DNA from: Dyella choica
GTDB taxonomy: Bacteria > Pseudomonadota > Gammaproteobacteria > Xanthomonadales > Rhodanobacteraceae
Reading direction: 5' to 3'
Assembly (NCBI RefSeq): GCF_003977665.1
Contig: NZ_RYYV01000007.1
Location: 236,330-300,329, forward strand
DNA length: 64,000 nt
Shown: positions 1 to 8,672 of the stretch, piece after piece
How the letters are laid out: each line of letters starts with the position of its first letter
Position numbering within the stretch: the first letter of the stretch is position 1
Notes under the pieces: model-generated
What the model saw: the letters and a program-made list of their open reading frames with translations, nothing else
What the model was told of the DNA's origin: nothing
Database searches by the model: none
Program-made: the position numbers and the translations under genes

Positions 1-390
1 GCTGTCTGTCTAGGCGCTGGGTCGCAGCGAAACGCGCATACAGTGCGGCCCCAACCTTTTAAATTTAAATGACGGGGTGACGTCCAGAAGGCCCGCAGGC
101 TGTGCCCCGCGGCTTGAACAGACGGCCAGTCTGTCCTGTGCCACGCGACACACCCTGCGGGCCTTCTGGACGTCATGCCGGGTGCGTGGAATAGATCAGA
201 GCATCCCTAGGTGTCCCTCGACGTGATGCTGGGCAATACCGCACATGGTTGTCAGCCTTGAACTACCTGCTTCCAGGCCGATAGCCGCTACATCGTCACC
301 GCCACATCCCGAACACTCCCGGCTCATCAATTTTTTGTGAAGCGGTGCAGTCGCGATGCGACACGCACGGGCGTAGAGGGAGTAGTGCAG
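1..390. other. Leader region upstream of the TonB-dependent receptor
   Basis: No convincing gene is seen here. The stretch holds an A/T tract around 57-70 and a long perfect inverted repeat (listed separately), followed by about 210 bases of ordinary leader before the receptor gene. The reading frame of the receptor stays open back to a GTG at 337, but that extension has no signal-peptide character, so I treat it as untranslated. Confidence 0.5.
78..175. repeat. 22-bp perfect inverted repeat with inner hairpin
   Basis: Positions 78-99 and 154-175 are exact reverse complements (22 bases each), separated by 54 bases. Inside the spacer a smaller hairpin pairs ACAGAC (118-123) with GTCTGT (129-134). 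An A/T tract lies just to the left. The structure could form a cruciform in DNA or a long hairpin in RNA. It could be a strong terminator for a gene left of the window, a regulatory leader, or the ends of a small mobile element; nothing seen decides between these. Confidence 0.7.
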
Positions 391-3243
391 GTGTACGTGA
401 AACATAAGACTCGAGTGGCATCGGCGATCGCGGTGGCGCTGATGGCCGGCATGTTGCAGGCGCAGGCGCAGGACGCCTCACAGGGACAGGGCAGCGCAGC
501 GACAACCAAGCAGCTGCAAGCGATCACCGTCACCGGCTCGCGCATCCGCAGCGTGGACCTGGAAACGGCCCAGCCCGTCTTCAGCATCAACCACGACGAA
601 ATCCAGAAGCAGGGTTTCACCAATGTGGGCGACATCCTGTCGCACATTTCCGCGGTCGGCGCGCCCGGGTATTCCAAGTCGGCGGCGCTTGTGTCCAATA
701 CCTATGCCGGCGGTTCGTACATTGAATTGCGCGGCCTGGGTTTTGCCCGCACCCTGGTGCTGGTGGATGGTCGACGCTGGGGTACCAATGCGGATGGTTT
801 CACCGACCTGGATACCATTCCATCCTCCATCATCGAACGCATCGACGTGCTGAAGGACGGTGCATCGGCCATCTATGGCTCGGATGCCATTGCGGGCGTC
901 GTCAACATCATCACGCGTTCGAACTTCCATGGCGTGGAAGTGAACGCCTACGCCGGACAATTCGCCGGGCACAACGACAACACCACCCAGCAATACGACA
1001 TTACCGTAGGCAATCGCGTCGGCAAATTTTCCTATATCGCCAATGCCACCTACAGCAAGGAAGATCCCATCTGGGCCAAGGATCGCGATTACTCCCGCTA
1101 CCCGCGTGGACCGTATTATCCGAACTCCGGGCTATCCCCGTTCGGTCCCGGCGGTTTGATCACCGACAGCAAGGGCGACATGTACAAGTTGAATGCAGGC
1201 GGCAACCCGCTCAACTTCGCTGACTATCATGCCTACGATCTGGCCAAGGACAACTACAACGCCGATCAGCAGATGACGTTGATGCCCGGCTCCGAGCGCA
1301 AGTCGCTGTTCGGCAAGGCGCGCTATGAAATCACCGACAATGTCAGCGGGTTCATGGACGTCAACTTGATGCAACGCATCTCGACGGTCCAGATTTCAGG
1401 TTATCCGCTGGGGAACGGGCTGTCGCTGGACAAGGACAGCTATTACAACCCGCTGGGCAGCCAGCATGGCTACGCCGACCCGCAAGACATCCACTTCATG
1501 CGACGCATGGGGGAAATCCCGCGCCTGACCAAGAACACCAACAACACCTATCGCATCGGCACCGGCTTGGAAGGTGTGTTCGACGTAGGCTCCCGTCATT
1601 TCAATTGGGATGTCAGCGCCTACATGAACAAGAACCAGGGCGAGATCTACGGCACCGGCAACTACAGCATCCCCAACCTCAAGAACGCCTTGGGGCCTTC
1701 TTTCCTGGACCAGGATGGCAAGGTGAAATGCGGTACGCCGGGTCACGCGATGGCCGGTTGCGTACCCATGAACATTCTTGGCAATCCGGGCGACATCACG
1801 CCGGACATGCTCGACTATGCCAGTGTGCTCACCAACGCCAGGTATGGCACGCAAACCACGGGCTTTGCGGCAAACCTCGGCGGCGATGTCGTCGAACTGC
1901 CTGCGGGCACCATGCAATTTGCCACCGGCCTGGAACATCGCCGTGAATCAGGTTACTACCGCCCCGATAGCTTCTCGGCCACGGGCAACTCCACCGACCT
2001 GTCCAACGAGCCATTCTCCGGCAGCTACCAGGTCGATGAAGCGTATGCGGAGTTGAACGTACCTGTGCTGGCCAACCTGCCAGGTGCGCAACGGCTCAGC
2101 GTGGATCTGGCGACACGCTTCTCCCACTACAGCACGTTTGGCAACACCACCAACAGCAAATTCGGCCTGGAATGGAAGCCGGTCGACGACCTGCTGGTGC
2201 GTGGAAGCATCGGTCAAGGATTCCGATCACCCACCATCTCCGACCTGTATGGCGGGCAGTCGGCGACCTTTGATTACTACAGTGATCCCTGCGACGTGAA
2301 GACCGGCGCGGTGGCTACTGGCAACCCCACGGCCATAGCCAACTGCAAAGCGGCGGGCGTCGGGCCGAACTTCCGCCAGACGGATGCATCGGGAAAGCCC
2401 GTAGGCGGGCCCAATCAATCCGCCACGGAATTCACTGCCGGTTCCAATCCGAACCTCCAGCCGGAAACCTCGCTGAGCAAAACCTTGGGACTGGTGTATA
2501 GCCCCAGCTATGTGCGCGGGCTCAACATCTCGCTCGATTGGTACAGCGTTCGCATCAACAACCTCATCAGCGCCATCAGTTCGGACGATGTACTCGACGA
2601 CTGCTATCTACGCGGCATCCAATCGGCCTGTGGGCAGTTCTCACGCGACCCCAAAACGCAGCAGGTGATCGGCCTCGTTCACACCCTCACCAACCGCGGC
2701 AAGCTGGAAACCGAGGGCTACGATCTAGGCGTCAGCTATGGCTTTGGCACGCCGATCGGCAACTTCGTCTTCAGAACGGACGCCAACTACGTCAGCAAAT
2801 TCAACCTCGACCAGGGCGACGGCCATCCGATCCAGTATCAAAACGGGATGTATCCCAACTGGCGCATGCGCAACAACAGTTCGCTGGACTGGAGTCATGG
2901 CGACTTTGCCGCAACTTGGACGATCCGCTACTACTCCGGGTTGAAGGAAAGCTGCGTGGGCTACATCCTCGACACACAGGCATGCAACCTGCCGGACTAC
3001 CAATCGCCGGGCGTCGGCATCACGCCAATGCGCAGGGTAGGTGCTGTTGCATTCAACGACCTGCAGGTGCGTTGGACGGCGCCTTGGAAAGGCACCATCG
3101 CCCTGGGCGTGAACAATGTTTTTGACCGGATGGGACCGTTGTTCTATGACGCGCCCAACAACAACAGCGCGTATGTCTACAACCCGTCCTATGATTACGG
3201 GCGCTTCGTCTATCTACGCTACAACCAGAAGTTCGATCTCTAA
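391..3243 (+). CDS. TonB-dependent outer-membrane receptor
   Basis: A protein of about 950 residues with the layout of a TonB-dependent transporter: a signal peptide ([12 protein letters not shown] then an Ala-Gln cleavage region), a plug domain starting near ITVTGSRI with the usual R-G-L-G and [19 protein letters not shown] motifs, and a long beta-barrel ending in an aromatic-rich C-terminus (KFDL). Such proteins import large ligands across the outer membrane using TonB energy. The start is set at GTG 391, with GAGGGAG about eight bases upstream; GTG 397 is also possible. The ligand cannot be told from sequence; the large family size and mannosidase genes in the window make oligosaccharides or peptides plausible. 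It is convergent with hemC. Confidence 0.93.
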   Translation: MYVKHKTRVASAIAVALMAGMLQAQAQDASQGQGSAATTKQLQAITVTGSRIRSVDLETAQPVFSINHDEIQKQGFTNVGDILSHISAVGAPGYSKSAALVSNTYAGGSYIELRGLGFARTLVLVDGRRWGTNADGFTDLDTIPSSIIERIDVLKDGASAIYGSDAIAGVVNIITRSNFHGVEVNAYAGQFAGHNDNTTQQYDITVGNRVGKFSYIANATYSKEDPIWAKDRDYSRYPRGPYYPNSGLSPFGPGGLITDSKGDMYKLNAGGNPLNFADYHAYDLAKDNYNADQQMTLMPGSERKSLFGKARYEITDNVSGFMDVNLMQRISTVQISGYPLGNGLSLDKDSYYNPLGSQHGYADPQDIHFMRRMGEIPRLTKNTNNTYRIGTGLEGVFDVGSRHFNWDVSAYMNKNQGEIYGTGNYSIPNLKNALGPSFLDQDGKVKCGTPGHAMAGCVPMNILGNPGDITPDMLDYASVLTNARYGTQTTGFAANLGGDVVELPAGTMQFATGLEHRRESGYYRPDSFSATGNSTDLSNEPFSGSYQVDEAYAELNVPVLANLPGAQRLSVDLATRFSHYSTFGNTTNSKFGLEWKPVDDLLVRGSIGQGFRSPTISDLYGGQSATFDYYSDPCDVKTGAVATGNPTAIANCKAAGVGPNFRQTDASGKPVGGPNQSATEFTAGSNPNLQPETSLSKTLGLVYSPSYVRGLNISLDWYSVRINNLISAISSDDVLDDCYLRGIQSACGQFSRDPKTQQVIGLVHTLTNRGKLETEGYDLGVSYGFGTPIGNFVFRTDANYVSKFNLDQGDGHPIQYQNGMYPNWRMRNNSSLDWSHGDFAATWTIRYYSGLKESCVGYILDTQACNLPDYQSPGVGITPMRRVGAVAFNDLQVRWTAPWKGTIALGVNNVFDRMGPLFYDAPNNNSAYVYNPSYDYGRFVYLRYNQKFDL

Positions 3244-3264
3244 GGACCATACGATGGTCATCCC

Positions 3265-3299
3265 AGCGGCTGCGCTACGGTTTAAGCAGCGCAGCCGCT
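3265..3299. terminator. Bidirectional terminator between receptor and hemC
   Basis: AGCGGCTGCGCT (3265-3276) and AGCGCAGCCGCT (3288-3299) form a perfect 12-bp stem with an 11-base loop. It lies 21 bases after the receptor stop and overlaps the last codons and stop of the convergent hemC gene, so it is placed to end both transcripts. There is no clear T-tract. Confidence 0.55.
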
Positions 3300-4192
3300 C
3301 CTTGTGCAAACAGCGCCTGCGCCACTTCATTGCCCAATCCTGCCGGATCGTCGCTGGTGCCTACAGCCTCGGCCAACAACAATTGTCCGCTCGACACGTC
3401 ACCCACCATGCCGCGCAGGTGCAATCCTCGTTCGGTCACGGTGCACCATGCACCCACCGGCACCGTACAGCTTCCGCCCAGGGCCTGATTCATCGTCCGC
3501 TCGGCGGTCACCGCCAGCCGCGTCTCGGCATCGTCCAGCACGGCGAGTGCTTCGAGTACATCGGCTTGATCCGCGCGCGCCTCGATCGCGATGGCCGCCT
3601 GGCCGGGTGCGGGCAGCCAATTGGGCGCGCCCATCCGGCTGCGGATACGATCGTGCAGGCCAAGCCGTTCCAGGCCGGCGCAGGCGAGAATGATGGCGTC
3701 ATACTGGCCGTCGTCCAGCTTCTTCAGACGCGTGCCGACATTGCCGCGCAGATCGAGCAGGGCCAGATCGGGCCGCACTGCACGCAATTGGGCTTGCCGG
3801 CGCAAGGACGAAGTGCCGACACGCGCACCCTGCGGCAGGGCCAGCACGTCGGCGTAATGATTGCTAACAAAGGCATCGGCGGCGTCCGCGCGAGGCAGTA
3901 TGGCGGGCAGAGTGAAGCCGGCTTCCAGCTCGGCGGGGACGTCCTTAAGCGAATGCACCGCCAGTTCCGCGCGGCCTTCCAGCATGGCGACTTCCAATTC
4001 CTTCAGGAACAGTCCCTTGCCGCCTAGGGTCGCCAGCGGCTGGTCCACGATCTCGTCGCCGCGCGTGCTCAAGGGCACCAGTTCCACGCGCAGGCCCGGA
4101 TGCGCCGCGCGCAGCAGGCCTGCCACGTGCTCGGCCTGCCATAAGGCAAGCGCGCTCTTGCGGGTGGCGATGCGCAACAGGGAAGGCGACAT
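3275..4192 (-). CDS. hemC: Porphobilinogen deaminase (hydroxymethylbilane synthase)
   Basis: A 305-residue cytoplasmic enzyme that joins four porphobilinogen molecules into hydroxymethylbilane in haem synthesis. The start [19 protein letters not shown] is the typical family N-terminus; an open extension of 40 residues further upstream is not family-like and is rejected. Visible signatures are [11 protein letters not shown], the substrate-loop region [29 protein letters not shown] and the GGSCTVPVG motif whose Cys carries the dipyrromethane cofactor. It follows the AlgR-like regulator by 43 bases on the same strand, the same linkage as algR-hemC in Pseudomonas. hemD, usually next, is absent here. 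Confidence 0.97.
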   Translation of the reverse strand: MSPSLLRIATRKSALALWQAEHVAGLLRAAHPGLRVELVPLSTRGDEIVDQPLATLGGKGLFLKELEVAMLEGRAELAVHSLKDVPAELEAGFTLPAILPRADAADAFVSNHYADVLALPQGARVGTSSLRRQAQLRAVRPDLALLDLRGNVGTRLKKLDDGQYDAIILACAGLERLGLHDRIRSRMGAPNWLPAPGQAAIAIEARADQADVLEALAVLDDAETRLAVTAERTMNQALGGSCTVPVGAWCTVTERGLHLRGMVGDVSSGQLLLAEAVGTSDDPAGLGNEVAQALFAQGAAALLKP

Positions 4193-4235
4193 GACGGCTC
4201 CGGAGACGGCGGCAGCCGTTATTGTCGCGCACTCC

Positions 4236-4940
4236 TTAGCCCACGCGCAGCAGCTTGCGCAGCGCCGGCAGATTGCGGCGGCTGACTTCCGGGCTGAAAT
4301 CAGTACCTGCAAGGCGCGCCAGCACGCGCCCGTCGGCCAGCGTCTTCAAGCCGATCAGCCGATTCGCCGGCACCAGGCAATTGCGGTGCAGGCGAATCAG
4401 GTGCTCCGGATAGGTTTCCTCGAGCTGGCGCAGCGAATCATCCAGCAGCAACTGATCGCCTGCGCGATGCGCCACCACGTATTTCTCTTCCGCCAGCAGG
4501 CAGATCACTTCATCCAGGGCAATGCGGATGGGCTCGCCGCGCACGCGTGCATGCAGCCAGCCCAGCGGTTCGCGTGCCTGCGAGTCGAGCCGCTGGCGCA
4601 CGCGCCGGAGCGCATCGCGCAGCCGCTCCACGCGCACCGGCTTCAGCAAATAGTCGGCGGCACCCAATTCGAACGCATGCACGGCATGCGCTTCATAGGC
4701 CGTGCAAAACACCACCTGCGGGCGCGTGCGATGGGCCAACTGAGCGGCCAGCTGCTTGCCGTTCAGGCCGGGCATATTGATATCCAGCAGCAGCAAATCC
4801 GGCTGCTGTTCGGAAATCGCGGCCAAGGCGGCCTCGCCGTCGCTTACGCTGCCGATGACCTCCACGTCCGCGCATTCCTTCAGCAGGGCATCCAGGCGCG
4901 CCCGTGCCAGGGGTTCGTCGTCAACGATCAGTACGCGCAT
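4236..4940 (-). CDS. algR: LytTR-family response regulator, AlgR-like
   Basis: A 234-residue regulator: receiver domain (acidic pair in VDDEP near residues 7-9, phospho-acceptor Asp in [10 protein letters not shown] near residue 53, Lys in LLKPV near 104) followed by a LytTR DNA-binding domain from about residue 125 ([16 protein letters not shown] is typical). Its start overlaps the end of the sensor kinase gene by 20 bases, so the two are translated together. In the Pseudomonas AlgR system this regulator controls exopolysaccharide, type IV pili and virulence; the symbol rests on domain order and the adjacent hemC, so the targets here are inferred. Confidence 0.85.
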   Translation of the reverse strand: MRVLIVDDEPLARARLDALLKECADVEVIGSVSDGEAALAAISEQQPDLLLLDINMPGLNGKQLAAQLAHRTRPQVVFCTAYEAHAVHAFELGAADYLLKPVRVERLRDALRRVRQRLDSQAREPLGWLHARVRGEPIRIALDEVICLLAEEKYVVAHRAGDQLLLDDSLRQLEETYPEHLIRLHRNCLVPANRLIGLKTLADGRVLARLAGTDFSPEVSRRNLPALRKLLRVG

Positions 4941-5982
4941 GACGCATCTCGATGGGCAGGTGCAGCTTCACCACGAACCGGCTTCCCTGCGGGCCGGCCT
5001 CCATGCTCGCCCTTGGCCCGAAATGATAGGTCACGCGTTGGCGCACGTTGTTCAGGCCGTGCCCGCTGCCGCCGGCCGTGGGGCTTTCGGCCAAGGGATT
5101 GTCGATCTCGATCCGCATCATGGCGCCTTCGCGTGTGCCGCGCAGTATCACCTCGCCGCCTTCGCGCAGTGGCTGCACGCCGTGACGCACTGCATTCTCG
5201 ACCAGCGGCTGCAGCAGCAGGACGGGCATCGACGCATCCTGGGGCAGCTGATCGATTTCCCTTCTCACACGCAGCCGTTCGCCCAGCCGTAACTGCTCGA
5301 TGTCCAGATAGCGGTCGACCAGCTTCAGCTCTTCGCCCAGCGTGCCGCTATGCGCATCGTCCTGTCCCAGGGCCGCCCGGAACAGCTCGGAAAGATCCTC
5401 CACCGTTCGCTCGGCCGCTTCCGGATCCACGCGCACCAGGGCCGCCACCGTGTTCATGCTGTTGAACAGAAAGTGGGGGCGAATGCGTGCCTGCAATGCC
5501 TCGACCTTGGCATGCGCTACCGCCGCCAGGCGCGCCTGCCATTCGGCCAGCACGTAGAAATAGCGCAGCATGGCCGCGCCGAGCAGGGCGGCGATCAGGG
5601 CGTTGTCACGCACGAAGGTACTGGAGCCGTCAGGGACAAGCTGCATCTGCAGCATGTGGTCCATCCATTGCGCCAGCAGGCTGCCCAGCACCACCAGCGA
5701 CACCATCACCAGCCACACGCCGGCATAGGGCAGCAGGCCCGGCAGGCGCAGCAGCCATGGACGCAGCTTGCACAGCGCCACGCCGGTAACCATCGCCACC
5801 CATTCCACGAATAGCATGCCCACGCTGTAGCCGCGCCAGCCGCGCGTGCTCTGCGGTGCGAGCCATGCCAGGGTTACGCATAGCGCGCCTACCACCAGCA
5901 GGGCCGAGATCACCGGCAGGCTGCAAAAGTCCGGCAGCGGGCCGCGCGGCGCTGAAGAAGGTTTGGTAGTGGTCCCCGGCAT
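4921..5982 (-). CDS. algZ: LytS/AlgZ-type sensor histidine kinase
   Basis: A 353-residue inner-membrane protein. Four or five hydrophobic segments lie within about residues 20-150, then a His_kinase domain of the LytS type: the phospho-acceptor His is in RPHFLFNSMNTV near residue 175, followed by an HATPase module with LLLQPLVENAVRHG (N box) and GSGHGLNNVRQRV (G box). It lacks a separate periplasmic sensor domain, so it probably senses a membrane or intracellular signal. First gene of a kinase-regulator-hemC operon. The name algZ is by synteny. Confidence 0.85.
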   Translation of the reverse strand: MPGTTTKPSSAPRGPLPDFCSLPVISALLVVGALCVTLAWLAPQSTRGWRGYSVGMLFVEWVAMVTGVALCKLRPWLLRLPGLLPYAGVWLVMVSLVVLGSLLAQWMDHMLQMQLVPDGSSTFVRDNALIAALLGAAMLRYFYVLAEWQARLAAVAHAKVEALQARIRPHFLFNSMNTVAALVRVDPEAAERTVEDLSELFRAALGQDDAHSGTLGEELKLVDRYLDIEQLRLGERLRVRREIDQLPQDASMPVLLLQPLVENAVRHGVQPLREGGEVILRGTREGAMMRIEIDNPLAESPTAGGSGHGLNNVRQRVTYHFGPRASMEAGPQGSRFVVKLHLPIEMRHARTDR

Positions 5983-6007
5983 GCACGCAAGTATGCCCGC
6001 TGCCGAG

Positions 6008-6090
6008 CCTAAGGAAACGTTGAATGGGTTCAGAGTTTCCGCGGGCCAGGGACGGCCCGCCGCAAATCAGGCGCGTAAGCGCTTGATTTG
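6008..6090. repeat. Structured dispersed element, copy 1
   Basis: The intergenic gap between the kinase and the esterase holds three nested inverted repeats: GGAAAC...GTTTCC (6013-6040), GCGGGCC...GGCCCGC (6041-6060) and CAAATCAGGCGC...GCGCTTGATTTG (6063-6090). Bases 6029-6052 recur exactly, in reverse orientation, at 50631-50654, so this is a dispersed element rather than a simple terminator. The last hairpin may still end the esterase or flanking transcripts. Confidence 0.55.
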
Positions 6091-6104
6091 ACCATCCCTA
6101 ATCA

Positions 6105-6770
6105 TCAGCGCAAGCGCTCGCCGATCCAGCGGCGCAGGTCGGCGATTTCCTCCGGATGCACCGCGTGCGGCATCGGGTAGGTATGCCAGTCCACCTTGTA
6201 GCCCAGTGCTTCCAACGTGGCACGCGAATTGGTGCCCCGCTGCAGCACCACCACCGGATCGAAGTTGCCATGCCCCCAGAAAATCGGCACGCCGGCGTTG
6301 GCCGCGCTGCGTTCCCCGGCCAGCGTATGGGCGATGGGCAGATAGGTGGACAGCGCGACGATGCCCGCCAGCTTTTGCGGGTGCCGCAAGCCTGCCGCCA
6401 GGGCGATCGCGCCACCCTGCGAGAACCCCGCCAGCAGAATGCGCTCGCTGGATACGCCGCGCGCATGCTCGCGGGCGATCAGTGCCTCCACCTGCGTGAT
6501 CGCCTCGCGTGTGCCCTGCTCATCCTGCGGTGCTCCCGGCTCGAAGCTATAGATGTCGTACCAGGCGCGCATCGCCATGCCGTTGTTGATCGTCACCGGC
6601 CGCACCGGCGCATGCGGGAAGACGAAGCGCAGCGCCGGCCAGTCCGGCGACACCAGTTCCGGCACGATCGGCGCGAAGTCATGGCCGTCGGCCCCCAGGC
6701 CATGCAGCCAAATGATGCTGTACAGGGGGTTGGCGGCGGTTTCGTTTTCGACGGCGGGAAGCAAGGTCAT
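6105..6770 (-). CDS. Carboxylesterase/phospholipase, alpha/beta hydrolase
   Basis: A 221-residue cytoplasmic serine esterase of the acyl-protein thioesterase/EstB family. The N-terminus IIWLHGLGADGHDF is the oxyanion-hole region; the nucleophile is in GFSQGGAIAL (about residue 115), the catalytic Asp in HGNFDPVV (about 170) and the His in PMPHAVH (about 202). The family hydrolyses short-chain carboxylesters and sometimes acyl-thioesters; the natural substrate is unknown. It has no signal peptide. It is on the same strand as the cysteine hydrolase upstream but 56 bases separate them. Confidence 0.92.
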   Translation of the reverse strand: MTLLPAVENETAANPLYSIIWLHGLGADGHDFAPIVPELVSPDWPALRFVFPHAPVRPVTINNGMAMRAWYDIYSFEPGAPQDEQGTREAITQVEALIAREHARGVSSERILLAGFSQGGAIALAAGLRHPQKLAGIVALSTYLPIAHTLAGERSAANAGVPIFWGHGNFDPVVVLQRGTNSRATLEALGYKVDWHTYPMPHAVHPEEIADLRRWIGERLR

Positions 6771-6826
6771 AGCGCATCAATACAAAGCTGGGCAAGGCAG
6801 CATCGTAGCAGCAGTCGTGCAGTCCC

Positions 6827-7471
6827 CTACGCCGCCGCGCCTTGCGCCAACAAGGCCAACGCCCGCTGATGGGAAGCGTGAATGGTGTCGCGCTCCGGCA
6901 CGCGGCCGGTGGCGATGCACTCCAGCCATTCGTCCGTGCTCAACACTGCGGCGTAGCGCGACTGCTGTACCACGCTGTAGACACGATGGATCTCTTCGGC
7001 GCTCGCAAACCCGGCACGGTTGGCATACGGCACCGTACCGGATGCATCGTGCAGAAATTCCACCTGCATACCGCGATCGAACGCATGCTTGATGGTGGTG
7101 TCGTCACAGTTGTGGGTCATGTAGCCCACCACTGCCAACGTGTCGATTTGCTGCGAGGCCAGCCATTGGGCCAGGTCGGTACCGGCGAAAGCGCTGGGCA
7201 GCAGCTTGGTCTGATAGTGATCGTGCGGACGCTTGGCCACGGTTTCGTGCAATTCCCAGCCCGGCGTGCCGATCGCGAACAGCGGCGCATCCGCCGGCGC
7301 ATTTTGCTGAATCACGATGACCGGAATGCCGGCGGCGTGCGCACCGTCCATCGCGCGGCCGATATGGTGCAGCGAGGTACCCACCGGCGGGTACTGGATC
7401 TTGAGGTCGCCAGTGACGTATTCGTTCTGGACATCGATGACGACGAGGGCGCGGCGAGGAGTCTGGTGCAT
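6827..7471 (-). CDS. Isochorismatase-family cysteine hydrolase
   Basis: A 214-residue enzyme of the isochorismatase/nicotinamidase superfamily. The start MHQTPRRALVVIDVQNEYV is preferred over a 32-residue upstream extension because it fits the family N-terminus. The Asp-Lys-Cys triad is visible: Asp in VVIDVQNEY, Lys in YQTKLLPSAF, Cys in YMTHNCDDTT. It hydrolyses an amide or vinyl-ether type substrate that cannot be named from sequence. It lies divergent to a GlxA-type regulator; this pairing is common and suggests the regulator controls this gene. Confidence 0.9.
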   Translation of the reverse strand: MHQTPRRALVVIDVQNEYVTGDLKIQYPPVGTSLHHIGRAMDGAHAAGIPVIVIQQNAPADAPLFAIGTPGWELHETVAKRPHDHYQTKLLPSAFAGTDLAQWLASQQIDTLAVVGYMTHNCDDTTIKHAFDRGMQVEFLHDASGTVPYANRAGFASAEEIHRVYSVVQQSRYAAVLSTDEWLECIATGRVPERDTIHASHQRALALLAQGAAA

Positions 7472-7606
7472 GACGGCATGTCCTTCTGAAGAAAGAGAGC
7501 GAACGGTGCTCCCGGTGAGCTCATCTTCCGCTTCGGCGCTCAGGCCCGGCAGTGGCCTGATTGCCATATAACGTTAGAATCGGGCCAAGCTGCCGGAGCG
7601 CTCGCC

Positions 7607-8560
7607 ATGCATCCCGTCAAAGTCGCCATCGTCGCCTTCGACCAGATTCGCCCCTTCCATCTGTCCGTTCCTTGCGCGGTCTTCGACGAAAAGTCCGGGG
7701 CGCCGCAGCCGCTATTCCAGGTGCGCGTGTGCGCCGCAGAGCCCGGCGAGTTGCGCACCACCAGTGGCTTCAGCTTGGCCACGCGTTACGGCCTGCGCGA
7801 GCTGGCGAATGCCGATGTCATCGTGGTGCCCTCCTGGCGCGATCCGCACGAATCGGCGCCGGAGCCCCTGCTCGCCGCGCTGCGCCGAGCGCACAGACGC
7901 AGTGCCACCATCGTCGGGCTTTGCCTCGGCGCTTTCGTGTTGGCCGAGGCCGGCGTGCTGGACGGAAAGCTCGCCACCACCCACTGGCGCTGGACGGAAC
8001 TGTTCAAGCAACGCTTTGCGCAGGTACGGCTTGATCCAAACGTGCTGTACGTCGATCAAGGCAACATCGTCACTTCGGCCGGCACGGCGGCGGGCATCGA
8101 TTGCTGCCTGCACGTGGTGCGCAGGCAGTACGGCGCGGAGATCACCAACCGCATCGCCCGTACTTTGGTGGTGCCACCGCACCGGCAGGGCAGCCAGGCG
8201 CAGTACATCGAACAACCGGTGCTGAGCCAGGCGGCAGCCACACCGCTCACGAAAACGCTGAACTGGGCCGCGCAGCATCTGGACCAGGCTCACACGCTCG
8301 ATTCGCTTGCCGCGCGCGCCCTGATGAGCCGGCGTAGTTTCACCCGGCACTTTCGTCAGCATACAGGGACTACGGTCGGGCAATGGTTGTTGTCCCAACG
8401 CCTCGGCCTGGCGCAACGCATGCTGGAAACCACCGATCAGCCGATCGAGCGCATTGCCGAACGCACTGGCTTCGGCACGGCATTGTCGATGCGTCAGCAC
8501 TTCGGGGTGGCGTTCCATACGACGCCTTCGACGTATAGGCGAGAGTTTCGCGGAAGCTAA
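7607..8560 (+). CDS. GlxA-family AraC-type transcriptional regulator
   Basis: A 317-residue protein with an N-terminal DJ-1/PfpI (class I amidotransferase-like) domain, residues about 1-190, containing the nucleophile-elbow-like GLCLGAFVLAEAG, and a C-terminal AraC double helix-turn-helix (about residues 215-315; DSLAARALMSRRSFTRHF and ERIAERTGFGT are the two helices). The N-terminal domain is expected to bind a small nitrogenous ligand. It is transcribed away from the cysteine hydrolase with a 135-base shared promoter region, so mutual control is likely. Confidence 0.93.
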   Translation: MHPVKVAIVAFDQIRPFHLSVPCAVFDEKSGAPQPLFQVRVCAAEPGELRTTSGFSLATRYGLRELANADVIVVPSWRDPHESAPEPLLAALRRAHRRSATIVGLCLGAFVLAEAGVLDGKLATTHWRWTELFKQRFAQVRLDPNVLYVDQGNIVTSAGTAAGIDCCLHVVRRQYGAEITNRIARTLVVPPHRQGSQAQYIEQPVLSQAAATPLTKTLNWAAQHLDQAHTLDSLAARALMSRRSFTRHFRQHTGTTVGQWLLSQRLGLAQRMLETTDQPIERIAERTGFGTALSMRQHFGVAFHTTPSTYRREFRGS

Positions 8561-8581
8561 AGTGGACCGGCGGCCCAATGC

Positions 8582-8656
8582 GTAGGCTGGGATGACAATC
8601 CCAGCATCACGGATGCTGTGTGCAACGTGATGCTGGGTTTGGCAACCCAGCCTACG
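8582..8656. repeat. GTAGGCTGGG dispersed palindrome, copy 1
   Basis: An imperfect palindrome of about 75 bases that begins GTAGGCTGGG and ends CCCAGCCTACG, each end being itself a small hairpin around a short loop. It lies between the convergent GlxA-type and S9 peptidase genes, where it may also end transcription. Confidence 0.85.
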
Positions 8657-8672
8657 GCGATCTTCTCGAACG

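Noticed and set aside
3861..5465. 534-residue open frame antisense to hemC and the AlgZ/AlgR genes
   Set aside because: Crosses three real genes on the opposite strand.
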